DNA of 53,677 nucleotides from Candidatus Obscuribacterales bacterium (GTDB lineage Bacteria; Cyanobacteriota; Vampirovibrionia; Obscuribacterales; Obscuribacteraceae): assembly GCA_949127735.1 (NCBI GenBank), contig CASBPX010000131.1:1-53677 (forward strand). The letters run 5' to 3'. The notes beneath the pieces are model-generated. The model did no database searches. It was not told the origin of the DNA and worked only from the letters and a program-made list of their open reading frames with translations. Shown here piece by piece: positions 1 through 9,163 of this stretch. Position numbers and translations under genes: made by a program. Position 1 is the first letter of the stretch, and every line of letters begins with the position of its first letter.

Positions 1-9
1 GGCCAAGAG

Positions 10-1755
10 GTGAACACGGATCTCGGCTCTGAGCTTTTTGCCTTCGATTCTCAAGCGCTAACTCAACTGGCGGCAGGATCGTCCGTTTTTATCGCCTCAG
101 TATTGGCCATCACTGATGTCATTCCACTTATACCTAATGCCACGTCTGTCACCGTGCTTTTCCTTCGCGTGGTGGGCGACTGGATTATCGCGGCCGTCAT
201 CTGGTTTCTCGGATTTTTAGCAATTACTCAGTTATTGCGCTTTGTCAGCCGGGGCGTATGGGTTTCTGATAAAGGAATAAAACTTTCGCGCTTTGACCGC
301 TTGGTTCCCTGGAAATCTATTAGTGCCGTTTCTGTGGAGCCCAACTTTTTCTTCACCAGACTATTTTCCTTGAAAGAAACCGCGCGACGTCTGACTATTC
401 TTTTTCACTTCGAAATCAAAAACAAATTACTGTCGCAGCTGCTTTTTCCGAACTATGTACCCTCTTTTTTCTTCAGTAAAGTGACATTTGATCGGCTGGT
501 CAAGACCGTCTTTGAGCGCAGTGGTGCTTTACCGATCACATCCTTGCCGCAAGATTTAGAGAATAATTACTCTGTGCTGGCCACTGTGAACACCGGTACT
601 TCAGTTGAAGACTGGCGTCGCGTCAAACGCACATATCAATGGCTTGATAAACAAAAAATACTAGTTGGCACCATTGTCTTTTTCAGCCTTCTGATTTTTC
701 TTGGTCGCAAAGCCATGGTCTATTATTGTTTTAACAGTGCAGGCAAGGCGGCTGCGCAGGGACATTTTGAACAAGCTCGCGATTACTATCAGTGGTCAGT
801 CAAGCTAGAGCCTACTTTTGCTGCGGGGTGGAATGGTTTGGGGCAGGCCGAATTTCGTCTGGCTGAACAAGACCAAAGCGATTTCAGTACAGCGGTGCGC
901 GATTGGCAAAGGGCCATTTTTCTTAAGCTTGATTTTGTCGAGCCGCGATTGAATATTGTGCGAGTCTATTTCTACCAACGTAAGTTCAAAGCCGCTGAAG
1001 AACTGCTGGAGCACGCGGCAAAATTAGCCCCCGATGACGGCCTTGTCTTACTGGAAAAAGCTGAGCTTGATTTATATTCGGGTAATTACAAGCTGGCTCA
1101 GAAACAAGCTCGTCTACTGCTTAGTGAGGGGATAAGCGGCACGCAAAATCCTCAGTATATTTTTAAAGCGCGGTGTCTGATGGCGCAAGCTAAACTTCTG
1201 GCTGGCGATGTTGCTGGTGCAGAGTCAGAACTAGCACGCTATTCTTCCGATCCTCAAACCTTTCACCAGGGCGAAGACATAACCTATTTTCTGATGACAC
1301 GAGCGCGCATTCTTTTTGCGGCCAAGCAATATGCAGGGGCCGATGAGCATATTCATAAGGCTCTTAATCGTCAGCCTTTCAATCAAGAAGTGCTTTTGCA
1401 AGCGGCCCTGATTAGCCTGGCATTGAAAAAATATGATCAGACCGAATTTCTCCTAAAAAGGGTGCAGAGTACAAAAAATATGTCGGCGCTGAGCGCTTAT
1501 ATCTTGCCTTTAGAAATTATCGCCGGCGGTCTGGCTGAAGGTCGAGGTAATTACAGCGAGGCCTTAGAGCATTACCGAAAAGCGGAAGCCAGTGCAAATA
1601 GCGTACATAATGCCTATGATCGCCAATTTTTGTTTGATTTGCAGTCTCGACTGGCTGCGCTGGCTGCTTCTGGCCACCTTGGCGAAGATGAGGCAAAAGT
1701 GGCGCAGTCGCTCAGTGCCCAATTGCTAGCAACACAGATGCTCAAGGCTCAGTGA
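10..1755 (+). CDS. Membrane TPR protein with PH-like N-terminal module
   Basis: Unknown function; probably a membrane-bound scaffold or sensor. Two hydrophobic stretches (about residues 25-77) form a hairpin. A beta-rich PH-like segment follows (about 80-175, starting GVWVSDKGIKLS), then a single membrane helix at about 216-237 and TPR-type helical repeats from about 240 to 545. The hairpin plus PH-like arrangement is also seen in the two kinases at 13764-16960, but here TPRs replace the kinase domain. The GTG start at 10 overlaps a TGA (11-13) in another frame as GTGA. That suggests coupling to an upstream gene outside the window, perhaps a kinase. The frame is open to base 1, so an upstream start cannot be excluded. 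Confidence 0.7.
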   Translation: MNTDLGSELFAFDSQALTQLAAGSSVFIASVLAITDVIPLIPNATSVTVLFLRVVGDWIIAAVIWFLGFLAITQLLRFVSRGVWVSDKGIKLSRFDRLVPWKSISAVSVEPNFFFTRLFSLKETARRLTILFHFEIKNKLLSQLLFPNYVPSFFFSKVTFDRLVKTVFERSGALPITSLPQDLENNYSVLATVNTGTSVEDWRRVKRTYQWLDKQKILVGTIVFFSLLIFLGRKAMVYYCFNSAGKAAAQGHFEQARDYYQWSVKLEPTFAAGWNGLGQAEFRLAEQDQSDFSTAVRDWQRAIFLKLDFVEPRLNIVRVYFYQRKFKAAEELLEHAAKLAPDDGLVLLEKAELDLYSGNYKLAQKQARLLLSEGISGTQNPQYIFKARCLMAQAKLLAGDVAGAESELARYSSDPQTFHQGEDITYFLMTRARILFAAKQYAGADEHIHKALNRQPFNQEVLLQAALISLALKKYDQTEFLLKRVQSTKNMSALSAYILPLEIIAGGLAEGRGNYSEALEHYRKAEASANSVHNAYDRQFLFDLQSRLAALAASGHLGEDEAKVAQSLSAQLLATQMLKAQ

Positions 1756-1761
1756 TAAAAT
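1753..1761 (+). promoter_or_regulatory. Extended -10 promoter giving a possibly leaderless mRNA
   Basis: TGATAAAAT reads as an extended -10 (TGn plus TAAAAT) and overlaps the stop of the preceding gene. It ends 7 nt before the ATG at 1768, so transcription would start at or next to the start codon. There is no Shine-Dalgarno sequence and no clear -35. Confidence 0.4.
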
Positions 1762-1767
1762 ACTGAT

Positions 1768-2133
1768 ATGCACTCGAAAGAAACTATGCCCAGCATTAAA
1801 GAAATGCGTGAGTTTTGGCCACGGCCGACTATCTGCGATGGCATAAGCATTAACGATTTGCTCGCAGAAATAAAACAGTTTGCCCTTGTAACTTTCGACG
1901 CTATCGACGTAGATGGCAATCAATTTCTCTCTCAAACAGAACTGGAAGTTGCTATTGAGCACCGCAATCTTGATCAGCGGCAGCAAAACTATGTTCGTTT
2001 TTTGCTGAAAAATTTAGATCGCATTAGCTGCGCATACGATGATCATGATGGGCCTGATCCTATCGGCATTTCTCGCAATGATATTGCTGGAATTTCCCGC
2101 AGTGATCTTGTGCTTTATTTCTCCCGCATCTAA
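1768..2133 (+). CDS. Small EF-hand calcium-binding protein
   Basis: A 121-residue soluble protein. Residues 47-58 (DVDGNQFLSQTE) match a canonical EF-hand loop: acidic or amide ligands at loop positions 1, 3 and 5, a hydrophobic residue at 8 and Glu at 12. Position 6, usually Gly, is Gln. A second, degenerate acidic loop lies at about 91-104 (DDHDGPDPIG), so it may bind one calcium ion or two unequally. No signal peptide or membrane segment is visible, so a cytoplasmic calcium-sensor role is likely but inferred. It starts 12 nt after the membrane TPR gene. There is no Shine-Dalgarno, and an in-frame ATG at 1786 is an alternative start. Confidence 0.65.
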   Translation: MHSKETMPSIKEMREFWPRPTICDGISINDLLAEIKQFALVTFDAIDVDGNQFLSQTELEVAIEHRNLDQRQQNYVRFLLKNLDRISCAYDDHDGPDPIGISRNDIAGISRSDLVLYFSRI

Positions 2134-2159
2134 CTGCCAAGCTCAAAGCTTGACCGATC

Positions 2160-3539
2160 TTAGTGGGGCAAACCAAATAGGAAATAGGTCAGGCACATGG
2201 CAGCCAGTATCCAGGCGCCGGGAGACACTTCTTTGATGCGTCCGGTTAAAGTTTTTATTGCCGCGTATATAACCAGACCGGCCGTTAATCCGTTAGCAAT
2301 GCTGTAAGTAAAAACCATCATGGCAATAGTGGCAAATGATGGAAAGGCTTCAGTCAAGTCGTCGATATCAATTTTTTTAAGCGAACTGCACATCAGCAGG
2401 CCGACACAAATCAAAGCCGGTCCATATGCATATTTTAAATGTTGCAGCGGTTGCATTAGTGGAATGAAAAAGAGGGCGACAAAAAACAAAAATGCGCAGG
2501 TAACTGCTGCCAGCCCAGTGCGTGCTCCTTCTCGAACGGCGGCGGCCGATTCGATAAAAGCGCCACTGGTAGACGAGCCGATTAAAGCAGAAAAGATGCA
2601 AGAGCTGGCGTCGACAATCATAGGCTTCTCAATGTCGCTCAAATTGCCGTTTTCGTCTACCATGCCGCAGTTCGCACCCACACCTACCAGCGTGCTCAAG
2701 GTATCGAGAAAACTCATGAGAAAGAGAGTAAGCAAGATAGGCAAGAAACTTAATTTCAAAGTAGAAGCAATATCAAGCTTGAACAAAATTGGAGCCAGGC
2801 TGTATTCACCCTGAAACGGTATGGAAAAAATCGCTTTGGGTAGTTCGCCAACACCACAAACAAAACCGGCTACAGCAGTGAGAACAATACCGATTAAAAT
2901 TGCTCCTCTTACCTTTTTCGCTAGCAGTGCTGCAGTAGTAATGGTACCAAATATGGTGAGAAGAACTTTTATATCGTGCAAATTACCCAGCTTGAGCGGG
3001 ACAGGCGGTGCACCGAGGGTAATACCATCTCCGCTCAAGAGCATTTTGAAGGGCATGCCTTGTGCAGCACTATCTATTAAGCCGGTTTCGTAGAGGCCAA
3101 TCAGGGTAAGAAACATGCCTATACCTGCGGCAAAGCTGTGCTTCATACTATTTGAAATTGAATTGGCGAGCCATGGGCGAATTTTCAAAAGTGACATGGC
3201 TAGAAATGCCAGGCCGCTTACGAAGACGGCACCGAGACGCAATTGCCAGCTAATTCCTAATGCCGCTAAACCGAAAGCAATAAAAGCATTTTCGCCCATA
3301 TATGGTGCTACTGCCAGCGGCCGGTTAGCGTACAAACCCATGGCCAAGCAACCAAAGACTGCGGTCAAAATCGTGGCCACTGTAGATGGGCCCTGCGGTA
3401 TTCCGGCGAAGGCAAGAATAGCTGGATTAACTACAATGATATAGGCCATGGTCAAAAAAGTAGTGCAGCCGCCCAGTAATTCTGTGCGAATTGTGGTGCC
3501 GCGCTCAGTTAATTTGAAATATTGATCTAGCAATGGCAA
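2160..3539 (-). CDS. NCS2/AzgA-family purine permease
   Basis: Inner-membrane proton symporter for purine bases (adenine, guanine, hypoxanthine), by family. The N-terminus ERGTTIRTELLGGCTTFLTM followed by AYIIVVNPAIL is the AzgA/PbuG signature. About 12-14 hydrophobic helices follow over 459 residues, the usual family length. The motif SFLDTLSTLVGVG and the serine-rich ALIGSSTSGAFIES match the conserved mid-protein regions. The start is TTG at 3539, directly preceded in frame by a TAA, and it lacks a Shine-Dalgarno; a second TTG two codons on is equally possible. It lies 26 nt downstream of the epimerase gene on the same strand and converges with the EF-hand gene. Substrate preference cannot be read from sequence. 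Confidence 0.9.
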   Translation of the reverse strand: MPLLDQYFKLTERGTTIRTELLGGCTTFLTMAYIIVVNPAILAFAGIPQGPSTVATILTAVFGCLAMGLYANRPLAVAPYMGENAFIAFGLAALGISWQLRLGAVFVSGLAFLAMSLLKIRPWLANSISNSMKHSFAAGIGMFLTLIGLYETGLIDSAAQGMPFKMLLSGDGITLGAPPVPLKLGNLHDIKVLLTIFGTITTAALLAKKVRGAILIGIVLTAVAGFVCGVGELPKAIFSIPFQGEYSLAPILFKLDIASTLKLSFLPILLTLFLMSFLDTLSTLVGVGANCGMVDENGNLSDIEKPMIVDASSCIFSALIGSSTSGAFIESAAAVREGARTGLAAVTCAFLFFVALFFIPLMQPLQHLKYAYGPALICVGLLMCSSLKKIDIDDLTEAFPSFATIAMMVFTYSIANGLTAGLVIYAAIKTLTGRIKEVSPGAWILAAMCLTYFLFGLPH

Positions 3540-3565
3540 TTAATTTGGAAAAAGGTGGCTAGGAG

Positions 3566-4582
3566 CTAAAGGAGCTGATTGGCAGTGGCCCAGTCCACTT
3601 CTGCCTTGATACCTGATTTGATGTCCGCGGCCGGTGCAAATCCGGTGACGCCGACTAGGCTATCAACTGAGCATGTAGTTTCAGTGGCCAGCTTTTCTAC
3701 TTGCTCAGGAGTGACCGCAATCTTGCCTGGCATAAATGCTTGAGCAGCCTTGAGCCCCATTTTCAGTAAGCCTTCTGGCATCGAATTAAATTTCTTGGTC
3801 ACGTTCAAGGTGACGGCGATGTTTTCAACCAGGTCTTTCATGGCCATAGGACTGGGATTGGCCACATTGAAGACATGATAGCCGGGGGGTACTTTTTGTA
3901 GACACAAATGAACGGCGTTGGCTAAGTCTTTTGAGTAAATCAAACTTTTAGGTGTGATGCCGCCGCCAATATGAATATACTTTTCTTCTTTAATTTGTCT
4001 AATAAGAGAAAGCATATTGCCCCGGTCTCCTTCGCCGAAAACCAGCGAGGGTCTGAGAATAATAATGCGGGGAATTTTGCCGGTGAGAGTTTGCAAATAG
4101 TTTTCGCTAGTGATTTTAGACACCGCATATGGTGTCTTGGCTGCGTAAGGACCAGCTTCAGAAATATTCTTGAATGGACCCTTGCCGTAAATAGCTGAGG
4201 TGCTAAAAAATACCAGAGTATGCACGCCGTTAGTGACGCAAGCTTCAGCCAATTGCTGGGTGGCACGTACGTTAACCACTTCGTATTCCTGATAAGAAGC
4301 GCCTTCTTGATGCACTAAACCTGCAGCATGAATGACAAAATCGCAGTCTTTAGTCAGGGCGCGCATTTCTTGATCACCAACTCTGGTGAAGTCGGCTTGC
4401 AACATTTCAACCATGGTCAAGTCAACGCTGTCGCCAACTTTTTTTCTGGCATCGAGCCTGTCCCGCACTTGTGATTTGACGATGCATTGTTTTGTTGCCA
4501 CTAGACGGGCGACGATGGCGCGGCCAATCATCCCACTTCCACCTGTGACCAGAATTTTTTTCGGACCAGCCTTTTGAACCAT
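3566..4582 (-). CDS. NAD(P)-dependent epimerase/dehydratase (extended SDR)
   Basis: A 338-residue extended short-chain dehydrogenase. The Rossmann glycine motif GGSGMIG lies near residues 14-20 and the catalytic Tyr/Lys pair is in PYAVSKITSENY. A serine-rich FFSTSAIYG segment supplies the usual Ser/Thr. The C-terminal part holds the substrate-binding region typical of sugar epimerases and 3-beta-HSD-like enzymes (RPSLVFGEGDRGNM). Substrate unknown: nucleotide sugar, sterol-like or other. It sits between the mutase (249 nt upstream) and the purine permease (26 nt downstream), all on the minus strand, so it may be transcribed with the permease. An 18-bp palindrome lies about 120 nt upstream of its start. 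Confidence 0.85.
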   Translation of the reverse strand: MVQKAGPKKILVTGGSGMIGRAIVARLVATKQCIVKSQVRDRLDARKKVGDSVDLTMVEMLQADFTRVGDQEMRALTKDCDFVIHAAGLVHQEGASYQEYEVVNVRATQQLAEACVTNGVHTLVFFSTSAIYGKGPFKNISEAGPYAAKTPYAVSKITSENYLQTLTGKIPRIIILRPSLVFGEGDRGNMLSLIRQIKEEKYIHIGGGITPKSLIYSKDLANAVHLCLQKVPPGYHVFNVANPSPMAMKDLVENIAVTLNVTKKFNSMPEGLLKMGLKAAQAFMPGKIAVTPEQVEKLATETTCSVDSLVGVTGFAPAADIKSGIKAEVDWATANQLL

Positions 4583-4702
4583 GCGTCCCAGATACCCTTT
4601 GATTGATTTAGAAACTCAGCGCTGAACGACCACCATTTGTCTGCTGTAAGCGAACAACCAGAGTCGTGATCTCTTGACGAGAGCAACGCTGATAGCGAGC
4701 AT

Positions 4703-4720
4703 TTGACAAGTGCTTGTCAA
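4703..4720. promoter_or_regulatory. Perfect inverted repeat TTGACAAG-TG-CTTGTCAA
   Basis: An 18-bp sequence with 8-bp perfect arms and a 2-bp centre, in the 249-nt gap between the mutase stop and the epimerase start. Each arm carries a consensus -35 hexamer (TTGACA), one per strand. It fits a dimeric repressor operator upstream of the epimerase. No convincing -10 was found at 17 nt on either strand. The rest of the gap contains no supported gene. Confidence 0.45.
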
Positions 4721-4831
4721 AACGCGCATCTACAACGCAGCATACACCAGGCTGTAGCATCGACACCAGTAGTATTTGGGCAATTGTGCGGAGAATTTGA
4801 TCGATACCCACATGGACGCTCTCAATGGGCA

Positions 4832-6391
4832 TTAAATGGTTACCATTGGCCTGAATTTGCCGAAAGACTGTTTCAGCGTGCCGCTGATTTCGCCAACGGT
4901 GGCATAGCATTCGACTGCCTGGCAGATCAAAGGCACCAGATTATCGCTGCCGGAGGCTGCCAGGTGCAATTTAGATAACGCTGCACCTACTTTTTCCTGG
5001 TCCCGCTCGGCCTTTATTCGCTGCAGTGCCGCCACTTGCTGACCTTCCAGAGCCGGGTCGATGCGTTGTACATTGATTGCCTCTGAATGGTCATCGATGA
5101 ATGAGTTGACTCCCACAACCAGTTTGGCTTTGCGCTCAACTTCCTGATGATCTTCATAAGCAGAGTCTTGAATTTCTTTTTGAATGAAGCCGCTCTCCAC
5201 AGCCTTAATGGCTCCACCCATCTCTTCGATGCGCTGTAAGTAGGCTTCAACTTGCGCTTCGATTTTGTTGGTCAAATCTTCTATATAGAATGAGCCGCCT
5301 AATGGATCGGCTACATTGGTCACACCGGTCTCAAAAGCAATAATTTGCTGTGTGCGCAGAGCCGTGAGGGCTGAAGCCTCCGTCGGTAATGCGATCGCTT
5401 CGTCTTTGGAGTTGGTGTGGAGCGACTGGCAACCTCCAAGGGCGGCGGCCAGAGCTTCAAGGGTGGTGCGAACAATATTGTTGTCCGGTTGCTGCAAAGT
5501 CAGGCTGGAGCCGGCCGTTTGCACATGAAAACGCAAAGTCTGTGATTTGGCACTCTTGGCTCCAAATTGCTCTTTCATAATCTTTGCCCAGATGCGGCGC
5601 GCCGCTCTGAACTTGGCAATTTCTTCGAAGAAATTCATTTGAGCGACGAAAAAGAAAGACAGCTGGGGCGCAAAATCATCAATGGCCAGGCCGGATGTTT
5701 GGGCGGCCCGCACATATTCAATGGCATTGGCAAAGGTGAAAGCCAGCTCTTGAACGGCTGTAGCACCTGCTTCGCGTATGTGATAGCCGGATATTGAAAT
5801 AGTATTCCATTTAGGCATATCGCTGGCACAGAAACTAAATATGTCTGTGATCAGCCGCATGGAGCCCTTGGGCGGAAAAATGTAAGTGTTGCGCGCTTCG
5901 TACTCTTTGAGAATGTCGTTTTGAATGGTGCCGGAAAGATGCTCGGCTTTGACTCCCTGTTTACTACCCACTGCCCGGTACATGGCCAGTAAAATAGCGC
6001 TAGTGGCATTGATTGTCATGGAAGTCGAAACCTTGCCCAGGTCAATCTGGTCAAACAATCGCTCCATATCTTTGAGGGTGTCAATGGCCACACCGGTGCG
6101 TCCGACTTCGCCCAATGCCATGGGATCGTCTGAATCAAGTCCCATTTGCGTTGGTAGATCAAATGCCACAGAAAGTCCGGTTTGACCATTTCCTAGGAGA
6201 TATCTAAATCTCTTGTTAGTTTCGTCGGCGTTGCCAAAACCCGCATATTGACGCATTGTCCATTTGCGTGAACGGTACATATCCGGGTAGATTCCGCGGG
6301 TGAATGGATAAGTGCCAGGTGCCCCAAGCTCTTTTTCCCAATTAAAACCTTTGAGATCCTCAGGTTTGAAGCAGTCTTTGTTGTCTGTCAT
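4832..6391 (-). CDS. Methylmalonyl-CoA mutase, catalytic (large) subunit
   Basis: Adenosylcobalamin-dependent isomerisation of methylmalonyl-CoA and succinyl-CoA (propionate metabolism). The 519 residues cover only the substrate-binding TIM barrel: [20 protein letters not shown] near the N-terminus, [20 protein letters not shown] and [10 protein letters not shown]. The Tyr in DMYR and the Arg in ARNTY sit where methylmalonyl-CoA mutases carry their specificity residues, rather than the Phe/Gln of isobutyryl-CoA mutase. The C-terminal B12-binding domain is absent, so a separate small subunit must be encoded elsewhere. A longer frame runs upstream into the opposite-strand cysteine gene and is unlikely. 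The start ATG at 6391 is preferred; ATG at 6421 would add 10 residues. Confidence 0.88.
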   Translation of the reverse strand: MTDNKDCFKPEDLKGFNWEKELGAPGTYPFTRGIYPDMYRSRKWTMRQYAGFGNADETNKRFRYLLGNGQTGLSVAFDLPTQMGLDSDDPMALGEVGRTGVAIDTLKDMERLFDQIDLGKVSTSMTINATSAILLAMYRAVGSKQGVKAEHLSGTIQNDILKEYEARNTYIFPPKGSMRLITDIFSFCASDMPKWNTISISGYHIREAGATAVQELAFTFANAIEYVRAAQTSGLAIDDFAPQLSFFFVAQMNFFEEIAKFRAARRIWAKIMKEQFGAKSAKSQTLRFHVQTAGSSLTLQQPDNNIVRTTLEALAAALGGCQSLHTNSKDEAIALPTEASALTALRTQQIIAFETGVTNVADPLGGSFYIEDLTNKIEAQVEAYLQRIEEMGGAIKAVESGFIQKEIQDSAYEDHQEVERKAKLVVGVNSFIDDHSEAINVQRIDPALEGQQVAALQRIKAERDQEKVGAALSKLHLAASGSDNLVPLICQAVECYATVGEISGTLKQSFGKFRPMVTI

Positions 6392-6396
6392 CGCCG

Positions 6397-6402
6397 TATA
6401 AT
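6397..6402 (+). promoter_or_regulatory. Candidate -10 (TATAAT) for the transsulfuration genes
   Basis: A perfect TATAAT 45 nt upstream of the GTG start at 6447, in the short divergent space shared with the mutase gene. The -35 region is poor, so activation or overlap with the mutase promoter is possible. Confidence 0.4.
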
Positions 6403-6446
6403 TAAACCTACTCTTTTTCATACATATTGTAATGGAGGACTTCCTT

Positions 6447-7874
6447 GTGAAGTACTGCGAGAACATTCTGGAAACAATTGGTGAAACTCCTCTTGTGAAG
6501 TTAAATAAGGTCACAAAGGGGCTTAAACCCACAATTTTGGCCAAGCTCGAGGTCTTTAACCCTGGCGGGTCAATTAAGGATAGGCCCTCCTTAAAGATGA
6601 TCGAGGAGGCGGAGAAGGCAGGTTTGCTTAAACCCGGCGGCACGATCATCGAGCCTACGTCAGGCAACACCGGCACCGGGCTGGCACAAATTGCAGCGGT
6701 AAAAGGCTACAAATGTATTTTGATATGTCCTGACAAGGTTGCTCCAGAAAAAATAAATTTGCTCAAGGCTTATGGGGCGGAAGTAGTCATGGTGCCTTCC
6801 ACCGTTTCCGCCAGTTCTCCAGAAAGTTATTATTCTGTGGCCAATCGGCTAACTATGGAAATCCCAGGGTCTTTCCAGCCCAATCAATTTGCCAATGTCA
6901 ATAATCCAGATTCGCATTACGAGACTACTGGTCCTGAAATTTGGGAGCAGACATCAGGCAAAATTACTTGTCTGGTTGCCGGCGCCGGTACCGGTGGCAC
7001 CATATCTGGTACCGCTCGTTATCTAAAAGAAAAGAATCCAAAAATAAAAATAGTGGGCGCTGACCCAGAGGGTTCAATTTATTCTGGTGACACGCCAGGC
7101 TCTTATAAAGTCGAAGGTATTGGCGAAGATTTCATTCCGCGCAACGCTAATTTGAAAATTGTCGATCACTTTGAGCGCGTTGCCGACAAAGACTCCTTCA
7201 TTATGGCCAGACGTCTGGCTCGTGAAGAAGGGCTACTCGTTGGTGGATCGTGTGGTACAGCCACTGTAGCGGCTCTTCGAGTAGCGGCTACCATGGATGA
7301 AAACGACGTCATTGTCGTCATTTTGCCCGACGGTGGCAGAGGCTATCTAAGCAAAATTTATTCAGATGACTGGATGCGCGAATTCGGCTTCTTGCAGGCT
7401 GAAGGCGTCAGTTTCTTCGCTAGCGATCTGCTTGAAGGAAAGGCAACTACCGGTAAAGTTCCAGGCATGATCACTATTCAGCCGGATGAAACAGTGCAGA
7501 CTGCCATCGATATTATGCAAAAATATCAAATTGATCAATTGCCTGTGGTCACGGCCGCTGGTAAAAACGTTGGCCATATCAACGATTTGATTACAATGCA
7601 AATTGTTTATGAACGCAAGCATCCGGAGACTACAACCGTATCGTCGGTAATGGGAAGACCATTCCCTCAGGTGGATGTCGCCAGTGAAATTGATTGTGTC
7701 TACAAGCAATTTAAGCTTGGCAGCAATATGGTGCTTTTGACGAACGAAGGCAAAGCTTGCGGTGTGTTGACGAAATTTGACATCGTCTCTCATCTGCGCG
7801 CGGCGGGCGGCCTCAGCACCAAAGAATTGAGCGGAAAAAAAGACAGAGAAAAATCCGCAAAAATCTCTGTTTAA
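6447..7874 (+). CDS. Cystathionine beta-synthase / cysteine synthase with C-terminal CBS pair
   Basis: PLP enzyme of fold type II joining serine (or O-acetylserine) to homocysteine or sulfide. The Schiff-base lysine is K44 in GGSIKDR. EPTSGNTG binds the substrate carboxylate and the glycine loop GAGTGGTISG binds the PLP phosphate. Residues about 335-455 form two CBS motifs (QPDETVQTAIDIM; SSVMGRPFPQVD), a likely nucleotide or SAM sensor. The heme domain of animal CBS is absent. The start is GTG at 6447: GGAGG at 6434-6438 lies 8 nt upstream and the N-terminus becomes MKYCENILETIG, typical of the family; the ATG at 6432 would overlap the GGAGG. The gamma-lyase gene follows after 19 nt, favouring reverse transsulfuration. 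Confidence 0.9.
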   Translation: MKYCENILETIGETPLVKLNKVTKGLKPTILAKLEVFNPGGSIKDRPSLKMIEEAEKAGLLKPGGTIIEPTSGNTGTGLAQIAAVKGYKCILICPDKVAPEKINLLKAYGAEVVMVPSTVSASSPESYYSVANRLTMEIPGSFQPNQFANVNNPDSHYETTGPEIWEQTSGKITCLVAGAGTGGTISGTARYLKEKNPKIKIVGADPEGSIYSGDTPGSYKVEGIGEDFIPRNANLKIVDHFERVADKDSFIMARRLAREEGLLVGGSCGTATVAALRVAATMDENDVIVVILPDGGRGYLSKIYSDDWMREFGFLQAEGVSFFASDLLEGKATTGKVPGMITIQPDETVQTAIDIMQKYQIDQLPVVTAAGKNVGHINDLITMQIVYERKHPETTTVSSVMGRPFPQVDVASEIDCVYKQFKLGSNMVLLTNEGKACGVLTKFDIVSHLRAAGGLSTKELSGKKDREKSAKISV

Positions 7875-7893
7875 TTAAATTGAGGAAAAAATC

Positions 7894-9060
7894 ATGAAAT
7901 TTTCAACCAAAGCAATTCACGTCGGTCAGGAACCAGATCCTACAACCGGGGCCATCATTACACCTGTTTATCAAACATCTACCTATGTTCAAGAAGGATT
8001 GAATCAGCACAAAGGCTTTGAATATGCTCGCACTCAAAATCCTACGCGTTTTGCTCTGGAAGAATGTCTGGCTTCGCTCGAAGGTGGGAAGTACGGCCTT
8101 TGCTTCGGTTCCGGATTAGCCGCTGAAGGCAATATCATGAATATTCTCTCTAGTGGCGATCACGTTATATGTGGCGATGATGTGTATGGTGGCACTTATC
8201 GACTCTTTGAGAAAGTATGGAAGCGTTATGGTTTGACTTTCACCTATGTTGATGCCAGTGATGCGAGCAAAGTGAAAGCAGCCATACTGCCAAACACGAA
8301 AATGATCTGGGTAGAAACGCCTACTAATCCGCTTTTAAGGCTCTGCGATATTAAAGCGATTGCCGCGGTGGCGCGTGAGAAGAAACTGATTACTGTTGTA
8401 GACAATACTTTTGCCAGCCCGTATTTGCAAAATCCACTGGCGCTTGGCGCAGATATTGTTGTGCATTCAGTGACTAAATATCTAGGTGGTCATAGTGATG
8501 TCATCGGTGGTGCCGTTATCACATCGAGAGACGACCTTTACGAAACTCTCAAGTTCCATCAAAACGCAGTGGGTGCCGTGCCTGGTCCGTGGGATTGCTG
8601 GCTGGTTATGCGTGGAGTGAAAACCCTGGCGGTGCGCATGGAAGCTCACCAGAAAAATGCTATGACTATTGCTCAATATCTGGAAAAACATCCAGCTGTA
8701 GAAAAAGTGATGTATCCAGGTTTGGCTAGCCATCCGCAACATGCTCTTGCTAAAGAGCAGATGAATGGTTTCGGTGGCATGGTTTCATTTGTTCTCAAAG
8801 GCGGGCTCGAGAGTGCGCGTCAGTTTCTAGGCCAAACGAAATTATTCGCCCTGGCCGAAAGCCTCGGCGGTGTCGAATCGCTGGTCTGCCATCCTGTATC
8901 AATGACGCACGGCTCTATTCCAAAAGCTGAGCGTGATGCAAGGGGAGTGGTCGACGCTCTGGTACGGCTGTCCGTAGGCATCGAAGATATTGACGATTTG
9001 GTGCAAGATCTCGAAGCTGGTTTAGCGAAAGTTACTGTTATGGCCGCTGCCGCAAAGTAA
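7894..9060 (+). CDS. Cystathionine gamma-lyase / gamma-synthase (Cys/Met PLP family)
   Basis: Fold-type I PLP enzyme of 388 residues, the usual family length. The PLP lysine is K195 in HSVTKYLGGHSDV; the cofactor-binding GSGLAAEGNI segment and VETPTNPLLR/DNTFASPYL motifs are present. C-terminal SLGGVESLVCHP and SVGIEDIDDL are standard. It could cleave cystathionine to cysteine (lyase) or make it from an activated homoserine (synthase); sequence alone does not separate them. Its position 19 nt after the CBS-type gene suggests the lyase role, completing homocysteine to cysteine conversion. GAGGA precedes the ATG at a good distance. Confidence 0.92.
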   Translation: MKFSTKAIHVGQEPDPTTGAIITPVYQTSTYVQEGLNQHKGFEYARTQNPTRFALEECLASLEGGKYGLCFGSGLAAEGNIMNILSSGDHVICGDDVYGGTYRLFEKVWKRYGLTFTYVDASDASKVKAAILPNTKMIWVETPTNPLLRLCDIKAIAAVAREKKLITVVDNTFASPYLQNPLALGADIVVHSVTKYLGGHSDVIGGAVITSRDDLYETLKFHQNAVGAVPGPWDCWLVMRGVKTLAVRMEAHQKNAMTIAQYLEKHPAVEKVMYPGLASHPQHALAKEQMNGFGGMVSFVLKGGLESARQFLGQTKLFALAESLGGVESLVCHPVSMTHGSIPKAERDARGVVDALVRLSVGIEDIDDLVQDLEAGLAKVTVMAAAAK

Positions 9061-9163
9061 CGACCAGATTTTTGTGCTCTGCTCGAGCGTGATCTTCGAT
9101 TGTTTTCACCCATTTCAAAATGGCGTTTTGTCTCGCGTGCCTGCCTCAATAAATTGACATACT

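Noticed and set aside
2320-3444. Plus-strand frames across the purine permease gene
   Set aside because: Antisense shadows of a well-conserved 459-residue permease.
4608-4978. Overlapping short frames on both strands between the mutase and epimerase genes
   Set aside because: No family resemblance, no ribosome-binding site, and one runs into the mutase C-terminus on the other strand. Only the palindrome there is supported.
6392-6676. N-terminal extension of the mutase frame by 95 residues
   Set aside because: It would overlap the opposite-strand cysteine gene, whose start is well supported, and the family begins near the ATG at 6391.
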